From contig CAJOFG010000041.1 in the NCBI GenBank assembly GCA_905233965.1, forward strand, positions 1 through 8,178: DNA of 8,178 nucleotides, given 5' to 3'. The notes beneath the pieces are model-generated. The model saw only the letters and a list, made by a program, of their open reading frames with translations. It was not told where the DNA came from and did not search any database. The stretch comes from an uncultured Selenomonadaceae bacterium (GTDB lineage: Bacteria > Bacillota > Negativicutes > Selenomonadales > Selenomonadaceae). The position numbers and the translations under genes were made by a program. Positions 1 to 7,329 of this stretch are shown here, in pieces. How positions within the stretch are numbered: the first letter of the stretch is position 1; each line of letters starts with the position of its first letter.

Positions 1-99
1 CGCAACCGTGATCCGCCGTTATCATGACCACGTCGTCATCTTTCATCTTTGCCATAAATTCGCCGAATTGTTTGTCGAAAACCGTTGCGGCTTTTGCAT
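1..99. repeat. Exact direct repeat, copy 1 (native place in deoB)
   Basis: Identical base for base to 484-582 (offset 483, a multiple of three). The match stops at 99/582 (next base a versus g) and its other end is cut by the window edge. Here the segment is in the expected place for the C-terminal metal-binding region of phosphopentomutase, directly after the GHRRDIDGY stretch. Confidence 0.97.
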
Positions 100-976
100 A
101 TCCGTCAATATCGCGGCGGTGACCGTATTGCATATCGAAGTCAACCAAATTTACAAAACAAAGTCCGGTGAAATCTTCGTCCATTACCGCCAAAGTTTTA
201 TTCATGCCGTCGACGTTGTCTTTGTTTATTCCGAGTGAACGGCTTATGCCGCGCCCGGCAAAAATATCGGAAATTTTGCCGACTCCGATTGTATCAAGAC
301 CTTTTCTCCGCAAAGCGTCAAGCATTGTATCGCCGGTCGGATCGAGCGAAAAATCATGTCTGCGCGGAGTTCTTGTATAACCGTCAACCTCATTTCCGAC
401 GTAAGGTCTGGCAATTACGCGACCGACTCCGTGATCTCCCTGAAGATATTCGCGGGTATGATCCGTTCCGGGTGCGCCGGGATCGCAACCGTGATCCGCC
501 GTTATCATGACCACGTCGTCATCTTTCATCTTTGCCATAAATTCGCCGAATTGTTTGTCGAAAACCGTTGCGGCTTTTGCATGCGTACCGGAATAGGGTT
601 TGTTGCAGAGAATTTTTCTGCCGAATTTTTTTTCAAGATCCGAAATAACTTCCGGCGGAAAACCGTTCGGATAAGTCGGCAAAGGTTTTTCGGAAACGAT
701 GCCGGCAATTTCCCAATGTCCGATTGTCGTATCTTTTCCGCGGGAAAGTTCGCGAAGTCTTGCAAAAGTTCCGATCGGATTTTCCTCCGGAGTTCCGCAA
801 CCTGCGCCGTCAATATTAAACATTCCCAATTTTTTCATGTTGGGCGTATCATATTCCGGAGATTTACAAATCGAGCGCAGCGTATTTGTGTCGCCGTCCC
901 CGAAATCCATTGAATCCGGTTCACTGCCGATGCCGAAACTGTCCAGAACAATAACAAAAACTCTTTTTATGTCCAT
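1..976 (-). CDS. deoB: Phosphopentomutase, partial at left edge and internally rearranged
   Basis: Converts ribose-1-phosphate (or deoxyribose-1-phosphate) to the 5-phosphate in the cytoplasm, the step after nucleoside phosphorylase. The first 325 codons are visible and the C-terminus lies off the left edge. Alkaline-phosphatase-superfamily hallmarks are present: LDSFGIG (metal ligand D12), GKDTTIGHWE (phospho-acceptor T83), GRVIARP (185-191), NLVDFD with D281 and H286, and TADHG with D322 and H323. ATG at 976 is preceded by GAAAGGAAG; udp ends 45 nt upstream. Oddity: residues 133-164 are an exact copy of residues 294-325. They replace the segment where this family normally has the TSADS substrate-binding motif, so a second TADHGCDPGAPGTDHTRE sits mid-protein. 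The frame stays open throughout and overall spacing is near normal, so this is substitution rather than insertion. As drawn the enzyme is probably inactive; misassembly is a strong alternative. Confidence 0.88.
   Translation of the reverse strand, partial: MDIKRVFVIVLDSFGIGSEPDSMDFGDGDTNTLRSICKSPEYDTPNMKKLGMFNIDGAGCGTPEENPIGTFARLRELSRGKDTTIGHWEIAGIVSEKPLPTYPNGFPPEVISDLEKKFGRKILCNKPYSGTHAKAATVFDKQFGEFMAKMKDDDVVMITADHGCDPGAPGTDHTREYLQGDHGVGRVIARPYVGNEVDGYTRTPRRHDFSLDPTGDTMLDALRRKGLDTIGVGKISDIFAGRGISRSLGINKDNVDGMNKTLAVMDEDFTGLCFVNLVDFDMQYGHRRDIDGYAKAATVFDKQFGEFMAKMKDDDVVMITADHGC
484..582. repeat. Exact direct repeat, copy 2 (ectopic, mid deoB)
   Basis: Second copy of the 99-base unit at 1-99. 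It sits between the PYSGT motif and the REYLQGDHGVGRVIARP stretch, where related enzymes carry the TSADS region. The homologous block may run slightly further left than 484, because PGAPGTDHTREYL (about 441-483) also looks C-terminal. The right-hand junction probably lies within the REYL codons. Confidence 0.95.
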
Positions 977-1021
977 ATCGGTATCTTCCTTTCAAAAAAT
1001 ACTTTTCACCTTTCCGACTTA

Positions 1022-1789
1022 TCATTTTTCACGATCCGCTTTAATCAATAATTTTACGCTTTCGACTCCGACTTGAATTGCCGCATCCAAATCCATGCTT
1101 TCTTTTTGATCCAATCCGGCAGCTTCGCGTTCCTGATTCCAAATGACATGGAAACAGGCTCCGCAACGAACATTTAAAGCCGCCGAACATACCAAAAGCG
1201 CGGCGGTTTCCATTTCGCTTGCCAAAACATGAAGACGTTTCCAGGCCTCCCACTTGTTGAGAAGTTCACAGCTTACCGGCATTCTTTCCGGTGAATGTTG
1301 CCCGTAAAAAGAATCTTTCGATTGAACAATTCCGGCATGCCAAGGTTTTCCGAGATTTTTTGCTGCCGCAACCAGAGCATTTTGAACATCAAAATTTGCA
1401 ACGGCAGGAAATTCAATCGGTGCATAGTGCAGAGTGGTTCCTTCTTGACGAACCGCCGCAGTCGCGATTACAACGTCATCGGATTGCACTTTCAAATCAA
1501 TTCCGCCGCAAGTACCGACTCTGACAAAAGTATCCGCACCGATCGCGACAGGTTCCTCCAAAGCAATTACGGCACTCGGACCGCCTATTCCGGTTGAGCA
1601 GACGCTGACTTTTTCGCCGAGAAGTTCGCCCGTGTAAATCGTGTACTCGCGGTTTGAGGCAATTTTCTTCGGATTGTCGAAATTCTCGGCAATCTTTTCG
1701 CAACGACCGGGATCGCCGGGCAAAATTACATATTTGCCGACGTCGCCTTTCTTACATTTGATGTGAAATTGAAGTTCGTGTTCCTGCAT
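1022..1789 (-). CDS. udp: Uridine phosphorylase
   Basis: Cytoplasmic enzyme splitting uridine with phosphate into uracil and ribose-1-phosphate, the substrate of the next gene. At 255 residues it has the normal length (E. coli Udp 253). Visible motifs: PGDPGR with G25 and R29, ASNREYT with R47, STGIGGPS (65-72), and VRVGTCGG with R90 and T93; these match the phosphate-binding positions of the family. [12 protein letters not shown] (160-171) lies in the uracil-recognition loop and ASEMET (190-195, E194) is the ribose-binding motif. The SFYGQ...KWEAWKR form is the Firmicutes type rather than the enterobacterial one. ATG at 1789 follows AAAAAAGGAGAG, which lies inside the last codons of the kinase gene; the gap to that stop is 2 nt, so translation is probably coupled. 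A uridine-preferring enzyme is the best call; other nucleosides cannot be excluded. Confidence 0.95.
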   Translation of the reverse strand: MQEHELQFHIKCKKGDVGKYVILPGDPGRCEKIAENFDNPKKIASNREYTIYTGELLGEKVSVCSTGIGGPSAVIALEEPVAIGADTFVRVGTCGGIDLKVQSDDVVIATAAVRQEGTTLHYAPIEFPAVANFDVQNALVAAAKNLGKPWHAGIVQSKDSFYGQHSPERMPVSCELLNKWEAWKRLHVLASEMETAALLVCSAALNVRCGACFHVIWNQEREAAGLDQKESMDLDAAIQVGVESVKLLIKADREK

Positions 1790-1791
1790 GG

Positions 1792-4605
1792 TTAAATCTC
1801 TCCTTTTTTCTCAAAATAAAAATGTCGCTCTTTTGCCTCGTCAACAAAATCATCATAGAGTTGCATTGCTTTCGCGTGATTTTCGCGAATATATGCAATT
1901 TTTGAGTCCCTTTCTTCTTCCGGTCCGTCAAGAATTGCATGCCCTGCCATTTCAAGTTCCTTTGATTGCTCGGAGAGAATTTTGCCGCCGACGGAAAGAG
2001 AGCCGGATTTTAATGCGTGAATGTAAGTCGTGTAGTCTTTCCAATTCTCGGTGTTGAAAGAGTTTTCCAATTTTTCTTTTGTTTCGTCGCGGCGTTGACA
2101 GAACATCTTGACAAATTCCTTGTACATTTCGTCCATGCCGCCGCAATACTGCATGCCCAAATCATAGTCGATATTTTGAATATTTTTTTCCGATTTTTCC
2201 GGGATTTTTTCGGGATTTTCCGGAGAATTATTTTTTTGTGTATTTTTCCCCGAATTTATTTCCGGATTTATTTCCGGATTTATTTCCGAAAAATCTTTTT
2301 TAATTATTTTTTCCCTATTTTTTTTGGATTTTTTGTCGGATTTATTTTTTTCGGATATTTTTTCGTTAATTATTTCGGAATTATTTTCCGATTTATTTTC
2401 TTCCGTAATTATTTCGGTGTCGGTGTCGTCAAATCCTGTCGATAAAGCCGGTTCCTCTGCGGTTTCGTCCTCTGCCGAAATAATTTTTTCCGGCGGCAAA
2501 TATTTTTGCAACATATATTCCAAGTCTTTCCCGGCGACCGGCTTTGAAAGATAGTCGGTAAACCCCTTGCTTAAAAACATTTCGCGGACTCCGGAAATTG
2601 CATTTGCGGTAAGGGCGATTATCGGAGTATCCTTACATTTGCTGTCCGGCAGAACTTTTGCACGCTCCAAAGTTTCGATACCGTCCATTTCCGGCATCAT
2701 GTGATCCAGGAAAATAACGTCGTATTTTTTTTGAGCGATTTTTTCCAGACAATCCTTTCCGCTCATGCTGCGTGTAACTTGAATTTTTGTTTTCTTCAAG
2801 AGATTTTCCACGACAAACAAATTCATTTCGCTGTCGTCCACAACCAATATTTCCGCGTCCGGAGCGACAAAACTTTCACGGTAAGTTTGTTGACGGCTGA
2901 TAAATTCGTCCGCCCGTTTCTGAAAGTCGCCGATCGGCTCGTACTGTTCCACCTTTTGCGGCAAAGTTATCGTGAATGTACTGCCTTTCCCGTATTCACT
3001 TTCGACTTTCAATTCGCCGCCCATCATCTTTACAAGATTTATCGTTATGGAAAGACCCAATCCGGTACCTTCGACGGTGCGATTTTTTTTCAAGTCCAGC
3101 CGCTGAAATTTGCTGAAGAGTTTCGGCAGATCTTCCTCTTTTATTCCGATGCCCGTGTCGATTGAAGAAAATTCCATCAATGCACTCCCGTCAGCCAATC
3201 TTTTCCAAGTTGTTTTGAAGGTGACGGAGCCTTCGCGAGTGTATTTCACGGCATTGTTTAAAATATTCACTATCACTTGTCTGATTCTCACTTCGTCGCC
3301 GAAAAGAGAGTCGGGGACGGTTTCGTCAACGTTTACCGAGAATTTCAAGTTCTTCTGTTCGGCTTTCAATCTCATCATGTTAAAAATGTCGTTTAAGACG
3401 GAGCTGAGCGAGTAGGAATTTTCCACGATTTCCATTTTTCCGCTCTCTATTTTTGAGAAGTCCAAAATATCGTTGATTATCGAGAGAAGATTTTCGCCCG
3501 CACTCTTTATATTCCAAGCGTATTTGCGGAGCGGTGAATTTTCCGGCACTTCCCTTAAAATCATTTCGTCCATTCCGAGAACGGCATTTAAAGGCGTTCT
3601 GATTTCGTGTGACATATTCGCCAAAAACTCACTCTTTGCCTTATTCGCTCTGTCAGCCTCGTCTTTTGCGTCGCGTAATTCGTCACTCTCCGCGACTTTC
3701 AATTCCGCCGTAAAAGAGTAGAGAACGAAAATACTGAACAGTACGACGATCAGGAAAAATACCCAAATAACAATTTTGTGAATGTCAAAAATTCCGCCGA
3801 TGACTTTGTGCCAATCGACATAGCCCAGCACCATGAAGTTTTCTTTAACTTCCGCCGCGAAAATCATGTAGTCGTCGTCTATTGTCGGAGAATAAATTGC
3901 AATCGAAGGCTCGGTTTCCAATTTTGAAACGGCGGCATTGTAGCCTTTCGGCAAGTTTAAATTTTCGTCAAAAAATCTGTCGCCTTTGCCGTAGCCGGTG
4001 TAGGGGACAATAACCTTGCTTTTCTTTATGTCGCAGATGAGAATATTTTTACTCAGACTGTTTTCCAAGTGAAAATATTTTTCTCTCAAGAGTTTTTCGC
4101 CGTACACTTTGTAAAGGACGAATCGCACATTTCCCTCAAACATAACCGGGACGCTCATTACAATTCCCAAGCCGTTATAATATTCCGTCAAACTGTTTCC
4201 TCGTCGCGTTTGAGAAACTTGATTTTTTGTTTCTTCGGGCAAGTGAACGCCGGCGGTCAAATTTCCGGTCATGTCGTAAATTCCCGAATAAACTCCCGGC
4301 TCGCCCGCATTTATCGCGGCAATAACATTTTCCGGAGTTGCGTTTCCCGTTTCAATTTGCTTTGCCTGTCGGCTGAGTTGGATCATTTCTCCTTCAAATC
4401 TTTCCTCTGCCGTCTGTGAAGTTATTTCCGCTTGCATTGCGACGAATTTTTCTATTTCTTCCCGCAACATTCCCTCCATTTTTGTCAGTACGCACCAACC
4501 GATAAATGTAAGGATAAGCAAAAATATCAGAAATCTTCCCACCAATTTGAGTGCGAACCGAAAAACATTTTTCTTGCCGGAATCTATTTTTTCGTCAATT
4601 TCCAA
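1792..4605 (-). CDS. Membrane hybrid sensor histidine kinase with receiver and Hpt domains
   Basis: Inner-membrane sensor of 937 residues running a His-Asp-His phosphorelay. Order: short cytoplasmic tail; membrane helix about 22-41; extracytoplasmic sensor about 42-276, Cache-like in feel; membrane helix about 277-298; charged signalling helix about 299-325; HisKA with [10 protein letters not shown] (H333); HATPase with [10 protein letters not shown] (N451), DTGIGI (D483) and GTGLGLS; receiver 584-703 with D590/D591, phospho-acceptor D634, T666 and K688; Lys/Glu/Asn/Ile/Ser-rich linker about 710-812; Hpt with YIHALKSGS (H863). The start is TTG at 4605: an in-frame TGA lies three codons upstream, no ATG comes before codon 43, and AAAGGAGTGAGGA precedes it. 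It overlaps the upstream gene by 11 nt and ends 2 nt before udp. The packing suggests it reads the BMP and EIIC proteins. No separate response regulator is seen. Confidence 0.95.
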   Translation of the reverse strand: MEIDEKIDSGKKNVFRFALKLVGRFLIFLLILTFIGWCVLTKMEGMLREEIEKFVAMQAEITSQTAEERFEGEMIQLSRQAKQIETGNATPENVIAAINAGEPGVYSGIYDMTGNLTAGVHLPEETKNQVSQTRRGNSLTEYYNGLGIVMSVPVMFEGNVRFVLYKVYGEKLLREKYFHLENSLSKNILICDIKKSKVIVPYTGYGKGDRFFDENLNLPKGYNAAVSKLETEPSIAIYSPTIDDDYMIFAAEVKENFMVLGYVDWHKVIGGIFDIHKIVIWVFFLIVVLFSIFVLYSFTAELKVAESDELRDAKDEADRANKAKSEFLANMSHEIRTPLNAVLGMDEMILREVPENSPLRKYAWNIKSAGENLLSIINDILDFSKIESGKMEIVENSYSLSSVLNDIFNMMRLKAEQKNLKFSVNVDETVPDSLFGDEVRIRQVIVNILNNAVKYTREGSVTFKTTWKRLADGSALMEFSSIDTGIGIKEEDLPKLFSKFQRLDLKKNRTVEGTGLGLSITINLVKMMGGELKVESEYGKGSTFTITLPQKVEQYEPIGDFQKRADEFISRQQTYRESFVAPDAEILVVDDSEMNLFVVENLLKKTKIQVTRSMSGKDCLEKIAQKKYDVIFLDHMMPEMDGIETLERAKVLPDSKCKDTPIIALTANAISGVREMFLSKGFTDYLSKPVAGKDLEYMLQKYLPPEKIISAEDETAEEPALSTGFDDTDTEIITEENKSENNSEIINEKISEKNKSDKKSKKNREKIIKKDFSEINPEINPEINSGKNTQKNNSPENPEKIPEKSEKNIQNIDYDLGMQYCGGMDEMYKEFVKMFCQRRDETKEKLENSFNTENWKDYTTYIHALKSGSLSVGGKILSEQSKELEMAGHAILDGPEEERDSKIAYIRENHAKAMQLYDDFVDEAKERHFYFEKKGEI
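2170..2478 (-). repeat. Low-complexity linker coding tract between receiver and Hpt
   Basis: Codes for about 103 residues of the kinase, almost entirely K, E, N, I, S, D and P, with short internal repeats such as [10 protein letters not shown] and repeated SEKN/EKI units. On the + strand it appears as long runs of T broken by ccg. It is probably a flexible tether for the Hpt domain. The internal repeats suggest slippage-driven expansion. Confidence 0.85.
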
Positions 4606-5713
4606 CGATCCTCACTCCTTTTATCAGCCAATTCATACTGCTCTCCAAACTCCGGAAGCTTATCGCTTCGCCCGCAGAACATCTTTTAACACCGTTCATA
4701 TCGAAAATATCGCCTCCGAAAATTATTCTGCCGTCCTCAATTTCCCGCGTCGCCGTTTCAATCAAAACTTTTTCACGCAAAGACAAGTTTTTTGTCGGCT
4801 CAAATCTGACAATACCTTCATCAATGCCGCCGGCGGAATTTCCGCCGGATCCGGTTTTCTCGTATTTTATCAAATCGGTATAAACCGCCGTCCAATCAAT
4901 TTTTATGGAGGCAAGATATTTGTCGTAAGTCGGATAACTTCCATTGTAAGATATAAACTTTATCCCGGTTCTTTCTGCGGCATTGGGGATAAAATCGCCG
5001 TTTTGACGGAAAATCAGAATATCGACGTCGTTGGCTCTCAAAATTTGAACCGCCCGTTCTTCATTCGCCGCATTGTCCCAACTTCCCGTCCTGTTGAGCA
5101 GAATTTCCGCATCCGGATTTACTCTTTGAACGCCCAAAGTAAAAGCGTTTATTTCCAAGTTTATTTCGGGACCGGAGAACGGAGCGATATATCCGACCTT
5201 CCCGGTTTTTGTCCGAAGTCCCGCCAAAATTCCGGCAAGGTATGACCCCTCAAAAGATAAAATTATATATCTGCCGGAAGAATTTAAAGCGGAAATGTTT
5301 TCTATCGTGTAAAAGGAAACTCGCGGATATTTGACTTCAAACTTTTTGAGATCGGAAAGAGGTATTCCGTTTGCAAAATTTATCATAACAACGCCGGCTT
5401 TTGAAAGTTCCCGGACGACTTCATCGCATTCATCGTAATCCGGCAAAATGTTTTCCTTTATCGTGAGTTCGTTGTCCGAATCTTTGCAGACGGCTGTCAG
5501 GGCTTTGTAATGAATCGAATCCCAACCGACTTTTTCCCTTTCTCCCGGCAGTATGAGAGCAATTTTGTTGTTTGTCCTCCAAGCCGTTTCGCCGAATTGA
5601 GAAATTGAAACAAATATCGCCGCCAAAAGAATTATCGCCGCACAAGTATTGAGCAGATAAAACCTTTTCGATAATTTTTCGTCGTCGTTGTTATGATTGT
5701 CATTGTCATTCAT
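4595..5713 (-). CDS. Membrane-tethered BMP-family substrate-binding protein
   Basis: A 372-residue protein of the BMP/PnrA/Med family, extracytoplasmic binding proteins that usually bring nucleosides to an ABC transporter. One hydrophobic helix (about 18-40) follows a short Asn/Asp-rich tail; there is no lipobox Cys or clear cleavage site, so it is likely anchored with the binding domain outside. Family signatures: [15 protein letters not shown] near the start, [35 protein letters not shown] and the C-terminal [11 protein letters not shown] at 5713 is chosen because GGTGAG precedes it at proper spacing and the overlap with the upstream gene is then 8 nt; ATG at 5755 and 5737 would lie inside that gene. 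No permease or ATPase genes are nearby, and a histidine kinase starts before this gene ends. A sensory role is therefore more likely than uptake. The ligand is not readable from the sequence; a nucleoside fits the udp/deoB context. Confidence 0.88.
   Translation of the reverse strand: MNDNDNHNNDDEKLSKRFYLLNTCAAIILLAAIFVSISQFGETAWRTNNKIALILPGEREKVGWDSIHYKALTAVCKDSDNELTIKENILPDYDECDEVVRELSKAGVVMINFANGIPLSDLKKFEVKYPRVSFYTIENISALNSSGRYIILSFEGSYLAGILAGLRTKTGKVGYIAPFSGPEINLEINAFTLGVQRVNPDAEILLNRTGSWDNAANEERAVQILRANDVDILIFRQNGDFIPNAAERTGIKFISYNGSYPTYDKYLASIKIDWTAVYTDLIKYEKTGSGGNSAGGIDEGIVRFEPTKNLSLREKVLIETATREIEDGRIIFGGDIFDMNGVKRCSAGEAISFRSLESSMNWLIKGVRIVGN
4606..4622 (-). promoter_or_regulatory. 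Ribosome binding site fixing the TTG start of the kinase
   Basis: Minus-strand AAAAGGAGTGAGGATCG ends directly at the TTG at 4605 and lies within the last codons of the BMP gene. It decides the start because the reading frame has TGA at 4614-4612 and no ATG before the first membrane helix. Confidence 0.75.
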
Positions 5714-7010
5714 TTTTCTCACCGCCGTCCTTTTCATTGTCCAATTCCAAAGCATTTGCCGTTATTACGAAGGGAGCATATATGAAAATATCGGTTATCA
5801 GCCATACCGCTTGTAAAACCGCCCCCATTATCGAATGAGTTCCGACAGCCGCACTCAAAAAAAGCGGCATCGTCCAAGGGACTTCCGTCTGAAATATCGG
5901 GACAATTCCCCAAGAAATTGCTATATAACCGACAACGACATTTGCGATCGGAGCGAAAATGTAAGGGAGAAGGAAGATCGGATTTAATACAACCGGCAAG
6001 CCGAAAATAAAAACTTCCTGAACATTGAACGCCATGAACGGGAAAGAAAATTTCGCGACCGAACGCCATGATTCGTGTTGAGAAAATACTATTATCGCAA
6101 TAAGCAAGCCCATCACATGAATTACTCCCGCCTCAAAAAATCCGGTCGTAAATATTGCTGCGGTTTCTCCCGTCTGATTCGTCACCTGTGCCGCCAAATA
6201 AACATTTTCCTGAATTGCCGCAGTTATATCATAGCCGGGTATTCCCAGCCACCAACACAGCCATACAAAAAACTGATAAACCGGCACAAAGAACGGACTT
6301 TGAAATATCGAAGAATCGAAAACGCCGGCAAAAAAATTCTCGCCGACAACCTGTATCAATTTAAATACGAAGGAAATTAGCGAGAAAATAAAAAGTGTCA
6401 ACAAAACCGGAATAAATCCGGATAAATATCGCGAAAAATATTTTGGACAGAATTTCGGGACATTTATTTTTAATTTCTTTTGATTAAAAAGCAGAGAAAA
6501 TATCTTTGCCGAAATAAATGTTGCAAAAAATGCGGAAAAAAATCCGGTCTCCGAAAAATAATCAGTAAAATCATTTCGTTGATAAAGGCTTATCGGAGAA
6601 ATAAATAAGTAAGAAAACAATGCACAAAAAATTGTCAGATGTTTGTCGCAGTCCCAAATTTTTGAAAGTTTTCCGGCAAGCGTCGCGGTTAAAATCATTG
6701 CCGTTACGCCGTAACCGGTAGAAATTATTTCTCTGTAAGTTTTGAGAGTTTCCGCAAATTTTCCGCTCAAATATTCTTCACCGGAAAGACCACCCGTCAG
6801 GACAAAACCGAAATTCAAGCCGTCTTTGCCCAAAAGGATCCCGTTCGGATTTAAAAGCACGTTTCCGACGAAATCAAAAAAAGAAACAGTGAGCCAGAAG
6901 GGTATCAAAACATAAAAAGATTGGCGGACAGCCGCCAAATACTTATTTTCATAAAATCGCACTATTCCGGGAATCAACAAGACTTCCCACATTGACCAAA
7001 GTTTTTCCAT
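5706..7010 (-). CDS. PTS EIIC-family membrane protein (lactose/cellobiose type), His lacking
   Basis: A 434-residue polytopic membrane protein, the usual length of stand-alone EIIC permeases of the lactose/cellobiose group. Family marks: N-terminal YLAAVRQSFYVLIPFW (24-39), FNVQEVFIFGLPVVLNP (328-344) with conserved E332, and PWTMP (378-382). EIIC normally moves a sugar while a partner EIIB phosphorylates it; the family has His in a WxxGIHG motif. Here the motif reads WWLGIPG, with P258 at the His position, and no EIIA, EIIB or EI gene is present. A phosphorylating permease is therefore doubtful. It may be a facilitator, a substrate channel for the neighbouring BMP protein, or a ligand sensor. 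ATG at 7010 follows GAGG at slightly long spacing; TGA at 7025-7023 blocks a longer frame. It is the first gene of the operon and its stop overlaps the BMP start by 8 nt. Confidence 0.85.
   Translation of the reverse strand: MEKLWSMWEVLLIPGIVRFYENKYLAAVRQSFYVLIPFWLTVSFFDFVGNVLLNPNGILLGKDGLNFGFVLTGGLSGEEYLSGKFAETLKTYREIISTGYGVTAMILTATLAGKLSKIWDCDKHLTIFCALFSYLFISPISLYQRNDFTDYFSETGFFSAFFATFISAKIFSLLFNQKKLKINVPKFCPKYFSRYLSGFIPVLLTLFIFSLISFVFKLIQVVGENFFAGVFDSSIFQSPFFVPVYQFFVWLCWWLGIPGYDITAAIQENVYLAAQVTNQTGETAAIFTTGFFEAGVIHVMGLLIAIIVFSQHESWRSVAKFSFPFMAFNVQEVFIFGLPVVLNPIFLLPYIFAPIANVVVGYIAISWGIVPIFQTEVPWTMPLFLSAAVGTHSIMGAVLQAVWLITDIFIYAPFVITANALELDNEKDGGEKNE
6911..6938 (-). terminator. Terminator-like hairpin inside the EIIC gene
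   Basis: Minus-strand TTGGCGGCTGTCCGCCAA forms a perfect 7-bp stem with a 4-nt loop and is followed at once by TCTTTTTATG. It covers EIIC codons 25-30. The shape is that of an intrinsic terminator, though the stem is short and the T run is broken by one C. If active it would cut transcription about 90 nt into the first gene. It may equally be a by-product of the codons. Confidence 0.35.
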
Positions 7011-7038
7011 AGTGTCGCCGCCTCATAAAAAAAGGGTT

Positions 7039-7125
7039 TAAAAAAGCGTATACTCCGATTCAGAGCACAGAGGTTCGACATCGGCAATCAAAAATCCTTC
7101 ACGGCGAAAAATATTTTTTCTTATC
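7039..7125. repeat. 87-bp direct repeat, copy A
   Basis: Matches 7236-7324 with three substitutions and two 1-base length changes in the A and T runs. It lies just upstream of the intact EIIC gene. On the minus strand it runs from GATAAG, an A/T-rich block and CGCCGTGAAGGATTTTT, through GTCGAACCT, to GTATACGC and a T run. Confidence 0.95.
7071..7100 (-). promoter_or_regulatory. Candidate sigma-H-like promoter in repeat A
   Basis: Minus-strand AAGGATTT is followed at roughly sigma-H spacing by GTCGAACCT. This resembles the AGGAwwT / GAAT boxes of Bacillus sigma-H promoters such as spoVG, with the spacer about one base longer and the second box imperfect. Transcription would start near 7063, leaving about 50 nt before the EIIC start. 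No convincing TTGACA/TATAAT pair was found here. Confidence 0.35.
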
Positions 7126-7133
7126 AGAAATCT

Positions 7134-7206
7134 GGTATCAAAACACAAAAAAACGGCGTAAACTCGCCGAACATTTATTTTCATAAAATCGTATTTCGGA
7201 ATGAAG
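7134..7206 (-). pseudogene. Decayed copy of the EIIC 5' end
   Basis: On the minus strand this aligns with EIIC codons of about 14-36 (6901-6970). CGATTTTATGAAAATAA is identical in both, GTTTTGATACC is shared at the far end at almost the same distance, and the bases between align nearly without gaps. Translated, it begins RFYENK like the intact gene; a one-base loss after CGCCG then shifts the frame. Its ATG and Shine-Dalgarno site are missing: repeat B ends 44 nt before CGATTTT, against 79 nt for repeat A and the intact gene. It is the remnant of a tandem duplication of repeat plus gene start. Similarity beyond about 7191 is weak. Confidence 0.65.
7147..7169 (-). terminator. Intrinsic terminator-like hairpin in the decayed EIIC copy
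   Basis: Minus-strand CGGCGAGTTTACGCCG (5-bp GC stem, 6-nt loop) is followed by seven T. It would end transcripts coming from the two winged-helix genes or from repeat B before they enter the EIIC operon. It falls at the same aligned position as the hairpin inside the intact EIIC gene. Confidence 0.55.
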
Positions 7207-7235
7207 AAACAAAGGAATAAGGGGAGCAAAACTTG

Positions 7236-7324
7236 TAAAAAAGCGTATACTCCGATACAGAGCACAGAGGTTCGACATTGGCAATCAAAAATCCTTCACG
7301 GCAAAAAAATATTTTTTTCTTATC
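7236..7324. repeat. 89-bp direct repeat, copy B
   Basis: Second copy of the unit at 7039-7125, 197 bases away. It begins 5 bases after the end of the truncated winged-helix gene and lies upstream of the decayed EIIC fragment, as copy A lies upstream of the intact gene. Confidence 0.95.
7268..7297 (-). promoter_or_regulatory. Candidate sigma-H-like promoter in repeat B
   Basis: The same AAGGATTT...GTCGAACCT arrangement as in repeat A, with one spacer difference (CCAATG for CCGATG). Transcription from here would have to pass the hairpin at 7147-7169 to reach the EIIC gene. Confidence 0.3.
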
Positions 7325-7329
7325 CGGTT

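Noticed and set aside
356..913. Long rightward reading frame opposite deoB
   Set aside because: It is antisense to a clearly recognisable phosphopentomutase frame, and its product shows no family features.
2017..2445. Rightward F/I/Y-rich frame that looks like a membrane protein
   Set aside because: It is the complement of the K/E/N-rich kinase linker; the apparent hydrophobicity is a mirror of Lys/Glu/Asn codons.
4830..4848. 19-bp inverted repeat with 9-bp arms (ccggcggaa / ttccgccgg)
   Set aside because: It codes for the Gly/Ser-rich loop SGGNSAGG of the BMP protein and has no following T run. It is probably a product of repeated GGC/GGA codons, though the hairpin is strong.
5714..5755. 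Longer start for the BMP protein at 5755 or 5737
   Set aside because: These ATGs lie inside the EIIC gene without good ribosome sites, whereas 5713 has GGTGAG and gives a compact 8-nt overlap.
7038..7265. Leftward 75-codon reading frame across the intergenic repeats, with a hydrophobic start
   Set aside because: It spans repeats A and B and the decayed EIIC fragment in a frame unlike EIIC, and its composition follows the AT-rich repeats. No Shine-Dalgarno site or protein family was recognised.
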